This document shows positions 32,840-43,969 of a DNA stretch of 64,000 nt, one piece after another. Source of the stretch: Hippasteria phrygiana (lineage: Eukaryota; Echinodermata; Asteroidea; Valvatida; Goniasteridae). The notes under the pieces were generated by a model. That model was not told the origin of the DNA, made no database searches, and was given only the letters and a program-made list of their open reading frames with translations. The stretch spans positions 1,178,001 to 1,242,000 of the forward strand of contig JAZGUH010000025.1 of NCBI GenBank assembly GCA_037893225.1, in the 5' to 3' direction. Both the position numbers and the translations under genes were made by a program. Position 1 is the first letter of the stretch. Every line of letters starts with the position of its first letter.

Positions 32840-33640
32840 ATTACTTTTAGGGCATGCATATCAAACATTGGTGATTTTGCATAACCGACCCCGTGAGAAC
32901 TAAAAATAGCCCTTAAAATTACACATTTAAAATTGGGCATGCAATTGTGTTATTGACACAATATTAAAGCAAACTTTCGAAGCCGTAATTAATTTATTAG
33001 TTAAATCGTATTTTCTGATGAGGACATCGAGAAATTTGACTCAAAATGAATATGAGAAATAAACAAAACAGCGGATATTTCAATCACTTTTCCCTGTAAC
33101 AAAATGGCTGTCCGCTTGTAATAGTTAGCCACTGTTTCTGTACAGAATTTGGCCGCATCATGCATGACTTCACTTCCAAACGTACACCCACACGCACACG
33201 TTGTAAAATCTCAACCTCTCCAATAACAGTGTTCCGCCGCACCTGGTAAGATACCCAAGTGAATAACCAGTGACAATAACGTGATCTTCACTAGTGAATT
33301 GATAGTAAGTGTAAGACGAGATATTGGTGTTTCAAAACGAAATAATCTCCTATTCTAAAACGCCACAAATTGACGGGTTGAAAATTCGGTGAAGTGAATG
33401 AAGTGGTCAACATAATGTGATTCACACCAGTTACGGTAACCTTCGGGAATCACGTTACTTTTTTCACGTGATTAGCAGGTGATTTTGAAGTGTGATTCGA
33501 ACGTAAAAGCATATAGTTAACTCCAAAACTAAGGGAAATCACAAGATTAAAACGTGAACATTTGGTATAAAAAACCACTCAACCAAAGCTCACTAACAAT
33601 TCCAACAAAATCCTCGTTCTTTTCTGATGTTTTGTTCAAT
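32840..33640. other. 3' flank of the fucosyltransferase gene
   Basis: No coding exon seen. A further copy of the 25838-type unit (GTGAATAACCAGTGACAATA) lies at 33245-33345. It shows the unit also exists outside the MITE at 25638. Confidence 0.5.
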
Positions 33641-33647
33641 GGGAACG

Positions 33648-35401
33648 TTACCAAGGATTCCAATTTTTAAGTCCATACGTCGATTTTTTTTTATTCGCAC
33701 TTTTGTCCAATTCTCTACATGAGTTAAAAAAGTTGCTTTCCCTTACGGGCCTTCGTTTTAACTCGCCCCTTTTCACCTTTTTAATGACTGGTATAAGACT
33801 GCAAAATACGTCTGGGTATAAATTCGCATAATACGTTTCCTGAGTAGCAACCGCAGAGCCTTTGTATTGCCATTCCAAATACTGTACATATAATTCAGGT
33901 CTAGAATCCAATAGTTTCAAATAGTCTGCCAACTCTTGCACATTTCTATAATCCCCAATGTAGATAAATGAATTTGGAGGCATTAACTCCTCATAACTCT
34001 TCCGTGTTGCACCATAAACGATTGGGACCACACCCTGCCTAAGAGGCATATTCCACACTTTTTCAGTGATATATTCCTCACATTCAGAATTCTCTAAAGA
34101 TAGATAGAACTTGTATTTGCGCAACAAGTTCACATTGCATTTAGCCGACCCACGGGGCAAACAGCGCAAATGTTTTCCGCACTTGCCGTAAATGTCAACT
34201 TCAATGAACTTCTTTAGCTCCATTACAAATCTAGTCCTCGGCCAGGATGTGAATTTGCAATTGCTGGCCATCCATAAAATAAGCTTCGTTTTCCCCTTCA
34301 ACCAATCAGCCACCGACTTTGTATGATTTATCATTGGTGTCCCAGGCGCGTAGAACCCAATCGGAAAGGTAATGTCAGATCCCCTGTAATAGGTCCACGT
34401 AGCATGAGCTGAAAATTTCTGAACATCACGCTCCACTGAAGTATGATAGGGTGTCTCCCACGAATAGTAAACCAGCGCCTGATTAGAGTTTATACTTGCT
34501 GGAGGCAAGGACTCGGGAATGAGACCTTTCTCAAAGTGAAACACAACGGCATCCATGCCAGCAAATTTGTTGCTCCCGTTAGCAATTGTGACCTCAATGA
34601 TGCAGTCACTGGTACATGACACATTGGCTTTAATATCTGGGCCTTTGGACTGTTGTACAATTCTTTGAAGTCTCTGTCTCTTGATGATCCTACTTCTTTG
34701 GTCGTACACTTGGATCTTATAATAACACTGGCCAGAATGTGGTATTGGAGATACTGATTTCAAACTTTTGGGCTCTTTCACAAGATAATGTGGCATTATA
34801 ATTCTGCCAGGTATATTACCGGAAAGTGCCGAGCCGTTTGAATGCACTTCTAAATGGCTGATATTGGAAATCATTGTGTTGCTTTGCAATACTTTGTCGG
34901 ACTTGATCCATGGAACGATCCTCAGTAGAAGATACGCATTCACCAGCAGGCCAATGCTAACGGCGCACAGAAATATTTCTTTCTAAAAACAAAACAGGAA
35001 CGTAAAATAGCATTACTTCGTATTTTCTTTAAACAAAACATCACTTTCTTAAAATATTTCGGCAAGTTTTTGATTGTGAATGATTTCAAGCTACATTTTG
35101 GGAGTACCGTTCTCGCGCAATGCAACTATTTCCAACAATGGGTGAAACTATACTGTGATCGCTTCAATGACCTTATACATGTATGCCCATGTAGAAATCA
35201 TGCTTCTACGCTTGCAGGAAAATGACATCAGCGAAGAATTTACACAAAGCTCAGTCTCCGTCTCGAGTTAAACAGGCCCAATTCCTGATATTCTTTGCAA
35301 CCCAAATCATATGCGTTGAAAGTCACAAATTTTGAGGAATCTTATCTTTGTTAAACACAAAAAATGTAATAATGAACTGTCCCACTTACGATTGACGCCA
35401 T
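33648..35401 (-). CDS. Alpha-(1,3)-fucosyltransferase, GT10 family, 448 residues
   Basis: Predicted to transfer fucose from GDP-fucose to N-acetylglucosamine-type acceptors on glycans in the Golgi lumen. Exon 1 coding is 35390-35401 (ATGGCGTCAATC, donor gtaagt). Exon 2 is 33648-34982 after acceptor tttgtttttag. The join is phase 0 and restores a type II signal-anchor: MASIKE tail, then IFLCAVSIGLLVNAYLLL at about residues 7-24. GT10 hallmarks are VYYSWETP (about 175-182), the WTYYRGSDITFP motif (about 200-211) and the signature LSLENSECEEYITEKVW with VVPIVYGA (about 298-329), the nucleotide-sugar-binding region. Sequons occur near 44, 53, 124, 139 and 223. Length fits metazoan alpha-3-FucTs (350-450). 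The exact linkage cannot be read from sequence. No frame damage. Confidence 0.88.
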
Positions 35402-36550
35402 TTCTTCAAGTAAGCTCGAAATAGTTCTCTCTAAAAGAGGACTTCAGCCTTTCCTTTCTATAATCAATAAGAGAATATAATTCTTCATTAGAAATAAAAT
35501 TCGGAACTCACATGCAGATTTTGAAATTTTTACAAAAAATACAGACATGAAAAAATGTCATCTCAACCATAGGAAATTTGTGAGATTTTCCTATGACACT
35601 TCAAAACCCTTCAGATATTCTCATGTTACTATATACTGTGTGGAGTATGTGTTTACAAATGGTGGGATGTCAAAAAACTTCACAAGCAAACAAATTCTAC
35701 TGGCAAGATCCTGAAGTATTTCCACCACAAATCCCTTTGGCGTTTGGAGTGTTCTAAAGGATCTGCACAACTCAACCGCATGAAGTTTTCTGGAGAGTCC
35801 CCACATTAGTATGTGAATTTTAAGTGCTGACAATTTCAAAGGATTTTGGAGTCTTAAAGACTAGGAGGGCTAAAACGATCCAGTTGATGGGTTTTTTTTT
35901 ACTGTGTATTAAGGACATGTGAATGTACATGTACAGCAGGGTTGATAACAATATTAAAAAAATTACCATTGTACCATTTGCATAAAACATTTGTTTTAAA
36001 TAAGTCAATTTAAATGACCATTATTAAAAGTCAAGTATAACTATTTAATGCAGCCACCATAAATATCAGCATGTAGGCATGTACAAACCGTTACCCTAAT
36101 AACCCTAGGGTGTGTGAAAAATCATCATGAGAATTGAGGACTGTTAGAGTTAAGGCATCATGGATTGCAAATCAAACAATGTTACGTTTAATAATCGGCT
36201 TCCATCTCTGAGTAGTGCAGTGGGGCTGTTTGGTCGGTGTTTGGTCGTTATTTGTGTGCACGTTCTATGGGGATTGCGGAGGGGGCGTGTGGAGCGATTT
36301 GTGGAGCAGGGTCAGTGTGGTCACACTAGATAAGAGGATTACAGGATGTATTGTGTATGGATTATGTAAGAGGTTGGTTGCAACTATTATGATGGAAGGT
36401 CATTATATACAAAAGGATTATGAAGTGTTGGCGGGCAAGATCGGACTATGCTTTTATTACGTTTTAATCACCCTGCTGTAATTTTGGTCTGCATACTATA
36501 ATTTGTCTGTAAATGATTACATACTTCATCAGCGGGTTCGGGTTAAGGAA
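35402..36550. other. 5' flank of the fucosyltransferase gene
   Basis: Upstream region on the minus strand, probably holding the 5' UTR and promoter. No TATA box at a convincing distance and no other gene recognised. The open frame at 36215-36481 has no domain. Confidence 0.45.
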
Positions 36551-36554
36551 TTAA

Positions 36555-37156
36555 AGGGACACATTGCTTTGGATTTTGCGATTTGGGCTATAAAACTAAA
36601 ATGGATATGGTTGGGAAGCTTTTTTAAAAGTAGAATATAAAGATTCACATAACTATCCCTTCAAATTGCGTGGTTTTTGTTTAATTTCGTGACAAATAAC
36701 GGTCCGCCATTTTGTAGAACCAAATTTTTGACTCTACAAAATGGCGGACCGTGTTCACCAGTCGTATTTCCAGTCGCAGCTGGTTGAAGTACGTTCTGTT
36801 GATCCATTTTGATGTACTGTGGCACGGCGCGCAGCACTGGCGATATGTGTCGCGAGGTAGAGAATGGTACCTGGCGATTATCTGATATAGGTTTACAAGG
36901 CCACTGGCTGCGGCGCCAGCCTAAAGACTCTACAGTGTATTTTGCGCATTATTTAGACGGTGGTATTTACTACTGGAAATAAGTCAATGTTTCGCGGGTC
37001 AGATGTCAGGGGTCAGAGGCAAATGTTTTGTTTTGTAATCACTTCTCGCTAATTACAACACATTATACGTGTTTTTTTGCATGAACAACTCTTATATATG
37101 ATAAGGAACATTTCCAAACAGCAACATTTCATGACATTTGAAGGCAATGTGTCCTT
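36555..37156 (+). mobile_element. TTAA-flanked MITE, intact copy (602 bases)
   Basis: AGGGACACATTGC and GGCAATGTGTCCTT ends lie between TTAA at 36551-36554 and 37157-37160. An internal palindrome CGGTCCGCCATTTTGTAGA and its complement is at about 36700-36752. This is the reference empty site for the CACTA-like insertion at 27118 (reads GAGAATGGTACC at 36862-36873). Confidence 0.85.
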
Positions 37157-37636
37157 TTAAAATGGTACCCTGTCTGTGTTCCTCGTGTTCAGGTACTTCG
37201 TCTGTGTTGGGACTGCTTGTCATGATTGTGTTGAATCAGCTAGTTCATACTGCAGACAGGAAATATATAGCACACCTAGATTTCGGGATAATCACTATTA
37301 CCCGGAAATTCCGTGTTCGTGTGAAAGAACCGTGAATAGATTCGGTCAGTCATACGGTTGTACATTACTTGTAAAATGACTGCTCTATTTAGAATTTCAG
37401 ACCTGTAAATTCTCTAAACTGAGGTTAAATTATGGAACTAACAAATTTAGGACCTCAATGAAGCCATGTAGGCCTTCAAAACTATTTTCCGGTTTTGTGT
37501 TCTGGTTACCGTCACCATTTAGACGCAATTCCAATGTCCAATTTTTCCCCATGAAGCCACATTATTACTTCACGACAAAATGCTTATTAACCTCTATGCA
37601 CAAATCCTATTACCAAATCAAATACAGCCTTAAATA

Positions 37637-38450
37637 CTCATTTGCTCATTTCTTGCTCTTTTTGTTGCTCATTTACTCATTTCGTTGCCCATTTACTCAT
37701 TTCTTGCTCTTTTTGTAGATCATTTACTCATTTCGCTGCTCATTTACTAATTTCTTGCTCCTTTTGTTGCTCATTTACTCATTTCGTTGCTATTTTGTCA
37801 TTTCTTGCTCTTTGTGTTGCTCATTTGCTCATTTCTTGCTCTTTGTGTTGCTCATTTGCTCATTGCTTGCTCTTTTTGTTGCTCATTTACTAATTTCGCT
37901 GCTCATTTACTCATTTCGCTGCTCATTTACTAATTTCTTGTTTTTGTTGTTGCTCATTTACTCATTTCGTTGCTTATTGTCATTTCTTGCTCTTTGTGTT
38001 GCTCATTTGCTCATTGCTTGCTCTTTTTGTTGCTCATTTACTCATTTCGTTGCTCATTTACTAATTTCGTGCTCTTTTTGTTGCTCATTTACTCATTTCG
38101 TTGCTCATTTACTCATTTCTTAATCTTGTTGTTGCTCATTTACTCATGTCGTTGCTCATTTACTCATTTCTTGCTCTTTTTGTTGCTCATTTACTCATTT
38201 CGCTGCTCATTTGCTAATTTCTTGCTCTTTTTGTTGCTCATTTACTCATTTCGCTGCTCATTTACTTATTTCTTGCTCTTTTTGTTGCTCATTTACTCAT
38301 TTCGCTGCTCATTTGCTCATTTCTTGCTCTTTTTGTTGCTCATTTACTCATTTCGCTGCTCATTTACTCATTTCTTGCTCTTTTCGTTGCTCATTTACTC
38401 ATTTTGCTGCTCATTTACTCATTTCGTGCTCTTTTTTGTTGCTCATCTGA
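37637..38450 (+). repeat. Minisatellite TTGCTCATTTACTCATTTC, left array
   Basis: About 800 bases of imperfect units such as TTGCTCATTTACTCATTTCG and TTGCTCTTTT. All frames are open because the array lacks stops, which creates spurious frames of up to 169 residues. It is the inverted partner of 38914-39220. Confidence 0.92.
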
Positions 38451-38809
38451 GGGGTGGTAGATGTCCAGGCCATCTTTAAACTTGACCGTATAGTCTATAT
38501 CCTTTGTAGCGAACTTTTTCATGTTCACCTCTTTAATCTTATTGACAGTGTACAAGTCGGCCACATTCGTAATCTTCTGCCGTTTGGGTGCGGGATCATC
38601 ACCTGCAGGTTCACCGTTGCCGATCTGCACATATCATGCTGACTACGGAGATGACGATGGTAGTTATCCCGACGAGCAAACAACTTGTCGCACACAACGC
38701 ATTGATGTAGGCTAGCATCCTCATGACGGGCCATGTCACGGTTGTAATTGTCACGTCTGTTGAAGCATTTACTACAAATCCTGCAGGAAAACATGTTGAA
38801 TATCTGCAA
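38430..38809 (-). pseudogene. C2H2 zinc-finger protein fragment with a frameshift
   Basis: The minus strand encodes two fingers, FSCRICSKCFNRRDNYNRD with H..H in MARHEDASLH, and CVVCDKLFARRDNYHRHLRS with QHD. The frame shifts by one base near 38630 and continues as APKRQKITNVADLYTV, then KKFATKDIDYTVKFKDG and IYHPSDEQQ. It then runs into the minisatellite. The C2H2 pair plus a KF...DYTV.F segment recalls proteins found beside polymerase genes of large self-synthesising elements. That link is from memory and weak. Both ends are cut by arrays, so it is a relic. Confidence 0.55.
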
Positions 38810-38913
38810 GATAACGAAATGCTAGCATCGACGAGATCTTGGTAAAAGCGCCCGTCGACATCCTTTGATTTATATTTTTGTTATCTTGCAGATATTCAAC
38901 ATGTTTGAAATCA

Positions 38914-39220
38914 GTAAATGAGTAAATGAGCAACAACAAGAGCAAGAAATGAGAAAATGAGCAACAAAAAAGAGCAAGAAATGAGTAAGAGCAGCGAAAT
39001 GAGTAAATGAGCAACAAACAAAAAAAGAAATGAGCAAATGAGCAACGAAATGAGTAAATGAGCAACAAAAAGAGCAAGAAATGAGCAACAAAAAGAGCAA
39101 GAAATTAGCAAATGAGCAACGAAATGAGTAAATGAGCAACAAAAAGAGCAAGAAATTAGTAAATGAGCAGCGAAATGAGTAAATGAGCAGCGAAAAGAGC
39201 AAGAAATGAGTAAATGAGGC
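38914..39220 (-). repeat. Minisatellite, inverted right array
   Basis: GAGTAAATGAGCAACAAAAAG and related units are the reverse complement of the 37637-38450 array, here about 300 bases. With the left array it brackets the zinc-finger fragment. A shorter inverted repeat (GTTGAATATCTGCAAGATAA at 38795-38814 and its partner at 38880-38900) lies between. Confidence 0.9.
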
Positions 39221-39362
39221 TCCGTTCCTATAGCTTGCGACATTAAACACAGGTATGTCGTAGATACATGTAGAGGGCAGGGTTTTGATTTTGACGGAAA
39301 TTTTGGGTACAAAAAATGAAGAAAATACAGAAAACAGAAGAAAAAAGGGCACTCTGAAAATA

Positions 39363-39490
39363 TTTGGGGGGGGGGGGTAACTACCCCCTTACCCACCCCC
39401 ACCCCCACCCCTACCCCCACCCCCACCCCACCCCCACCTACAACCCCAAACCCACCCCCACCCCCACCCCCACCCCCACCCCCACCCCTC
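39363..39490. repeat. (CCCCCA)n / G-rich microsatellite
   Basis: A G run followed by CCCCCACCC hexamer-type repeats of about 100 bases. The G-rich strand has many runs suited to quadruplex formation. Confidence 0.85.
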
Positions 39491-40079
39491 GAAATATTAT
39501 TTCGTCGCCTCGAAATATTATTATTTCGTCGCCTCGAAATAATTATTTCGTCGCCTCGAAATAATTATTTCGTCGCCTCGAAATAATTATTTCGTCGCCT
39601 CGAAATAATTATTAAGTATGGAAGGCCTTTCGACAAATGACATAAAATTCCTCAAGATGTGTCGGGTCCGTGTACGTCGTGGCCAATATCAATGAACCGC
39701 TGTCAATACTACAAAGAAAAAAGTAAAAACCAATTTCAACTGAAAATTTGAAATTCTATTTGAAATTTTCAATTTTTAAATGTTTGTCCTTTTTTTCCAT
39801 TAATGTTTCTTCAAGCCATATCTCAAAGAAAAAAGTAAAAACCAATTTCATTGCTTTTTCCGAGAAGGCCGCACCTGCAGCAATGTGCAGTGGCGCGCTC
39901 AAAGTGCTGGGGGCGGGGGGGGGGGGGGGGGGGGGTGGTCGGGGCTTAACACATTAAGCCTCCACATGTTTGCTTTTTTCTTTCTCTTTTTTGTCGCACG
40001 GGTCAGTGATGATATGTATGTGGCATATCCGAGTAGCATAAAACCAACGTCAGAAAATGGCGACTCAGGACTTCCACCC

Positions 40080-40464
40080 CAATGGCGTAGCCAAGGGCAG
40101 TGGCGGATCTAGGGGGGGGGGGGGGGGGGGGTTTGGGGTTTAAACCCCCCCTTGGGCTGAAAAAAAATGGGGTGTGTAGGCCAATCACCTCAGGTAAACC
40201 CCCCCCCCCCCCCCCTAGTTAAAACCTAGATCCGCCCCTGAAGGGGGCAAGGGGGGCAACTCCCCCTGTGGGAACTCTGCCCCCTCTTCCCCCCTCACCC
40301 CTCTGGAAAATTGGGATTTAGGGCGGGGGTGTGTCGCCATCTGTAGTGTGTAGATATGCGTTACTATTTTAGCGTGGACCTATTTAACAAAGTCGAATTT
40401 CCCCCCTTGAAAATAGCCATGCCCCCCGTTTCCCCCCTCCAGGAAAAGCCTGGCTACGCCACTG
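40080..40464. mobile_element. hAT-type element inserted in the foldback arm
   Basis: The ends CAATGGCGTAGCCAAGG and CCTGGCTACGCCACTG are inverted. Flanks TTCCACCC (40072-40079) and CTCCACCC (40465-40472) match 7 of 8 as a target duplication. The right arm near 41785-41815 gives the uninterrupted site on the other strand (CAGGACCTCCACCCGCTTTT). A second hAT-like unit, CAGTGGCGGATCTAGG to CCTAGATCCGCCCCTG with G/C runs, is nested at 40098-40240. Confidence 0.8.
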
Positions 40465-41265
40465 CTCCACCCGCTTTTCTAAATTATTTTTTCAGTGTGA
40501 CAATTTTCGGGGCAACATTTTTTGAACATTTTGAAAGAAAACTAGAGGTCTATGTCCGTTACATAAACAAAACATAGGGCTTTTCCGCATTTTTGTTATG
40601 ATGTCACTTGGAATTTTGCATACTTGTGACAATTTTACCGACCCACCAAGTTTCATGACGATTGGACGTACTCATGTGTTTAAAGAAATTATGCCTTTAG
40701 TGACGATCGGAACTACCCTTTTGTGTTAAAAAAAAAAAAGCACATTTTTGATGACGTCATGATGACGTCACACATTTTTCACATTAATATGAAAGAATGA
40801 GCTAACAAAGCTATTACAAAAAGAATTTCGAATTTAGCATGTTCTGTTGATGAGATATGGCTTGAAGAAACTTTAAGGTTTACAAACTTTAAAATTACTA
40901 TAAAATCGTATGATGACGTCATCATGACGTCACCTCAATTTTCATCTATAACACGTGCTGGCCTACCAACATGCCAGGTTTAAACGCAATCGGACATACG
41001 GTTCTCTGATATGGGCCCTTGAAAAATGCACATTTAAAATGACGTCACGTGACACCTGATGACGTCATCATTACGTCACTCTTGGGCATACAATTTCAGC
41101 TTAGGGTCTATGTTTGTGTTAAGTTTGAGTATTAGATCTGAGGTTGTTTAGTGACCAAAGTGCCGCGTTGAAAATTCGTGTATAAAGTCTATGGGATTTG
41201 GGGTTATGGTAAAGTTCACCCTTTGTCTTCTATTGTTAAAGGTCTCCTATTGAACGCAAAAATAA

Positions 41266-41355
41266 AAGCAGGGATACATAATTGACAATAACAACACCAG
41301 ATTATAATCGCCGGTTAAAACAACAGGTGGTGGCGTAAATCCGTAAATCATTTTA
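41266..41355 (-). repeat. Inverted partner of 42475-42580
   Basis: AATTGACAATAACAACACC and CGCCGGTTAAAACAACAGG here match, in reverse complement, the stretch at about 42500-42560. It shows that the inverted structure of the foldback extends past the right array. Confidence 0.6.
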
Positions 41356-41498
41356 AACTTATTTTGCACACAAAATAATTGCAAATGAATGAGGAAACTC
41401 ATCATTCAAAAGTCATCTTTTCCAATGTGCAGCTTTTATCCAATTTTAATGACGGTGCATTCTCACTTAACCTCAACATTTACAAAGTGAACAAAGAA

Positions 41499-41545
41499 TA
41501 CTGACAGGAGCGGGATTCGAACCTGCGACCTCCGGAATAACCTCA
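41499..41545 (-). repeat. SINE fragment (tRNA B-box region)
   Basis: The minus strand reads GGAGGTCGCAGGTTCGAATC then CCGCTCCTGTCAG, the T-arm and 3' end of the tRNA-like head at 51375-51447. The 3' side continues TATTCTTTGTTCACTTTG as in that SINE. Confidence 0.75.
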
Positions 41546-42585
41546 ATTTTAGAAAGAGTAAACATTACCATAATGGGAAAAAAGACAAACATTACACACC
41601 TATAATACATTTAAAAGTATGTAGTTTGAAGAGCTTCCCCTCGTTTAGAAGAAAAATCCTAAGCCCACCATCAGTAGCACACGCAGGATTTCACGGGGGG
41701 CCATTTTTTTGCATTGTTTTTTCTTTCAAAATGTTCCAAAAAGGTTGCCCCGAAAATGTTCACCCTGAAAAATAATTTAGAAAAGCGGGTGGAGGTCCTG
41801 AGTCGCCGGTCCTGAGTGTGTTAAGCAATGTGTTAAGCCCCCGACCACCCCCCCCCCCCCCCCGCCCCCAGCACTTTGAGCGCGCCACTGCGCATTGCTG
41901 CAGGTGCGGCCTTCTCGGAAAAAATGTCCTAGACAGTCAACTGAAAAAAAAGGTGAGGCCCTTAAGTTTCAATTTTCATTTCTTCATTTGAAAATTGAAA
42001 ATTGAAAATAGAATTTCGAATTTTCAATTGAAATTGGTTTTTACTTTTTTCTTTGTAGTATTGACAGGGGTTCATTGATATTGGCCGCGACGTTAACAAA
42101 CCAGACACATCTTGAGGAATTCTTTTTCATTTGTCGAAAGGCCTTCCATACTTACATTTATTTCGAGGGAACGAAATAATATTTCGAGGTAACGAAATAA
42201 TACTTCGAGGGAACGAAATAATATTTCGAGGGAACGAAATAATATTTCGAGGTAACGAATTAATATTTCGAGGGAACAAAATAATATTTCGAGGGAACAA
42301 AATAATATTTCGAGGTAACGAAATGATTTCGAGGTAACGAAATAATATTTCGAGGGAACGAAATAATATTTCGAGGGAACGAAATTATTTCGAGAGAACG
42401 AAATAATATTTCGAGGGAACGAAATAGAAAAGAAAATTTCATCATGCCTGTCCCTTTAGGGGCTCCGTACTTTTGCAAATATTTGCAAATGGTTTACGGA
42501 TTTACGCCACCGCCTGTTGTTTTAACCGGCGAGTATAATCTGGTGTTGTTATTGTCAATTATGTATGCCTGCTTTTATTTTAGAG

Positions 42586-42770
42586 GAAACTTAATAATAT
42601 TTCGAGGGAACGAAATTTGTTCGAGGTAACGAAATATTATTTCGAGGAAACGAAATATTATTTCAAGGTAACGAAATATTATTTCAAGGTAACGAAATAA
42701 TATTTCGAGGGAACGAAATAATATTTCGAGGGAACGAAATAGTATTTCGAGGGAACGAAATAGAAAAAAA
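42586..42770. repeat. Second TTTCGAGGGAACGAAATAA array
   Basis: About nine units of a 20-22 base repeat identical in type to 42160-42430, separated from it by about 150 bases that pair with 41266-41355. A direct repeat ATTACGGCAAACCATAACGGC follows at 42782 and again at 42878. Confidence 0.8.
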
Positions 42771-42897
42771 TACCAGGCTCTATTACGGCAAACCATAACG
42801 GCGAGATGGCACAGAGCCAGAACCGACCCAGTGCGCAGGCCCATGTTTAACGACAACTCGATATACATGCTGGCCCCATTACGGCAAACCATAACGG

Positions 42898-42990
42898 CAG
42901 TGTTGTAGTCGAGTACGTTTCCATGAGTACGAGTTTGAGTACGAGTACTTTACGATGAATACGAGTACTTTCTACCAGTAAAAGCCGGTG
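42898..42990. repeat. hAT-type terminus plus GAGTACGAGTAC array
   Basis: CAGTGTTGTAGTCGAGTACG opens a short GAGTAC array, the same end as at 739 and 8312. No right terminus is visible within 200 bases, so the copy is truncated. Confidence 0.6.
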
Positions 42991-43359
42991 TTTTGTTAAA
43001 AACAGCAAAGAAAAGAAAGATTCCCTCGCATTACTTGAAAACAAAGACAAACTCTTGAAAACACTTGCTAGCAAGACTATGACACTGACTTGCATGGTAT
43101 GTTTTTCATTAAAACAATTTTAAACAAACTTTCATTTGACTGCAGACTGGCAACAAAGCTTTGATATTGGTGTAAATCTATTTTAGACACTGGTTTGCGC
43201 ACCTGCGGATTGCAAACAGTATTGAATGTAAATTCCTATAGACTTCACCTCTTATCATTTTTGAACTTGTCATGAACAACTGGAAAGTGTAATAGTGAGT
43301 GGCCATGTTTGTTTGAAACTTTAGATACAATGTATAAACATAGGTGCAGGTGCGGTAGG

Positions 43360-43470
43360 ACACTTTTGAAAGTGTTTTCCTTTATGCAGAACTGCCAAAA
43401 GTGGAGGGGGAGGCATGTTTTCCGGACCCCCCCCCCCCCCCCCCCTGTTCCGCCGCCAGTGCATGGGATG
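43360..43470. repeat. Poly-C tract with hAT-like flank
   Basis: About 21 C residues between TTCCGGA and TGTTCCGCCGCCAGTGC. The CACTGGCGG end on the minus strand resembles the other (G)n-bearing hAT tips. Confidence 0.45.
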
Positions 43471-43549
43471 CTGGCATTGGGAACCAGTGTCCAATCGGGC
43501 CAGACTGGGCATAAATTGACAGCATTCCCAGGTAAAGAGAAAACTAATG

Positions 43550-43960
43550 CTAAACTAACACTTCTCTATATAGAAATCGTTGGAGAGTCTTGAGCGGCGC
43601 AGTGTCTTCCGACAAAATTTCATCACTAATCTTTGCAAAGGACACCTTCCTATCCGGTATACTGAAGGATGAAGTCTTTGAGAACATACTCAACTCAAGG
43701 TAGGCCGGCACCCGGTCTCTGCCAAACGTACAAAGCAAGTAAGTCAATTTGAACTCAAAAGGCTTCTTTTGCCTCCATTATGAAGCGATCATCTATAAAA
43801 TCCTCTGTGTGCGTTCCTCTAACCTTCATCCACGTTGAGAGACAGAATCCGACGAACAAGTACATAAAAAATACATGTATATGCACTATTCCTGAAACCG
43901 AATGGAAGTGTAGTATCCACAAAGTAGGACCCAGTAGGTACATTTTGATAATAAAAAAAA
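43550..43960 (-). pseudogene. DIRS-like reverse transcriptase relic
   Basis: In three minus-strand frames, in order, appear SYFVDTTLPFGFRNSAYTC (the LPFGL..SA block of RT), TEDFIDDRFIMEAKEAF (the xxDD active-site block with LIM-type follow-up) and FSIPDRKVSFAKISDEILSE with PLKTLQRF (the connection region before RNase H in DIRS/Ngaro-type elements, usually LP.dK...L...L...LQRF.GK). Frameshifts and stops separate the blocks, so it is dead. No tyrosine recombinase or split repeats are visible in the window. Confidence 0.6.
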
Positions 43961-43969
43961 ATTACGGGA

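Larger units (their letters stand above)
39488..42430. mobile_element. Foldback element with CGAAATAAT tandem termini
   Basis: Left and right arms mirror each other over about 1 kb. They share GTATGGAAGGCCTTTCGACA (left 39617) and its complement (right 42135), AAAGTAAAAACCAATTTCA, and the (G)n-containing block GGTGCGG...TGCTGGGGGCGGGG. They also share GACTCAGGACxTCCACCCGC. Outer ends are CGAAATAATTATTTCGTCGCCT arrays (left, 39488-39612) and TTTCGAGGGAACGAAATAA arrays (right, 42160-42430). The interior has TGACGTCA-rich sequence and a SINE fragment. No transposase seen. Boundaries are approximate. Confidence 0.65.

Noticed and set aside
37642..38479. Long open frames (up to 169 residues) rich in LLIYSFRCSFTHFLLF
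   Set aside because: They are translations of the TTGCTCATTTACTCATTTC minisatellite, open in several frames, with no start context or domain.
39363..39564. Proline/threonine-rich protein
   Set aside because: Translation of the CCCCCA microsatellite and the adjoining CGAAATAAT array.
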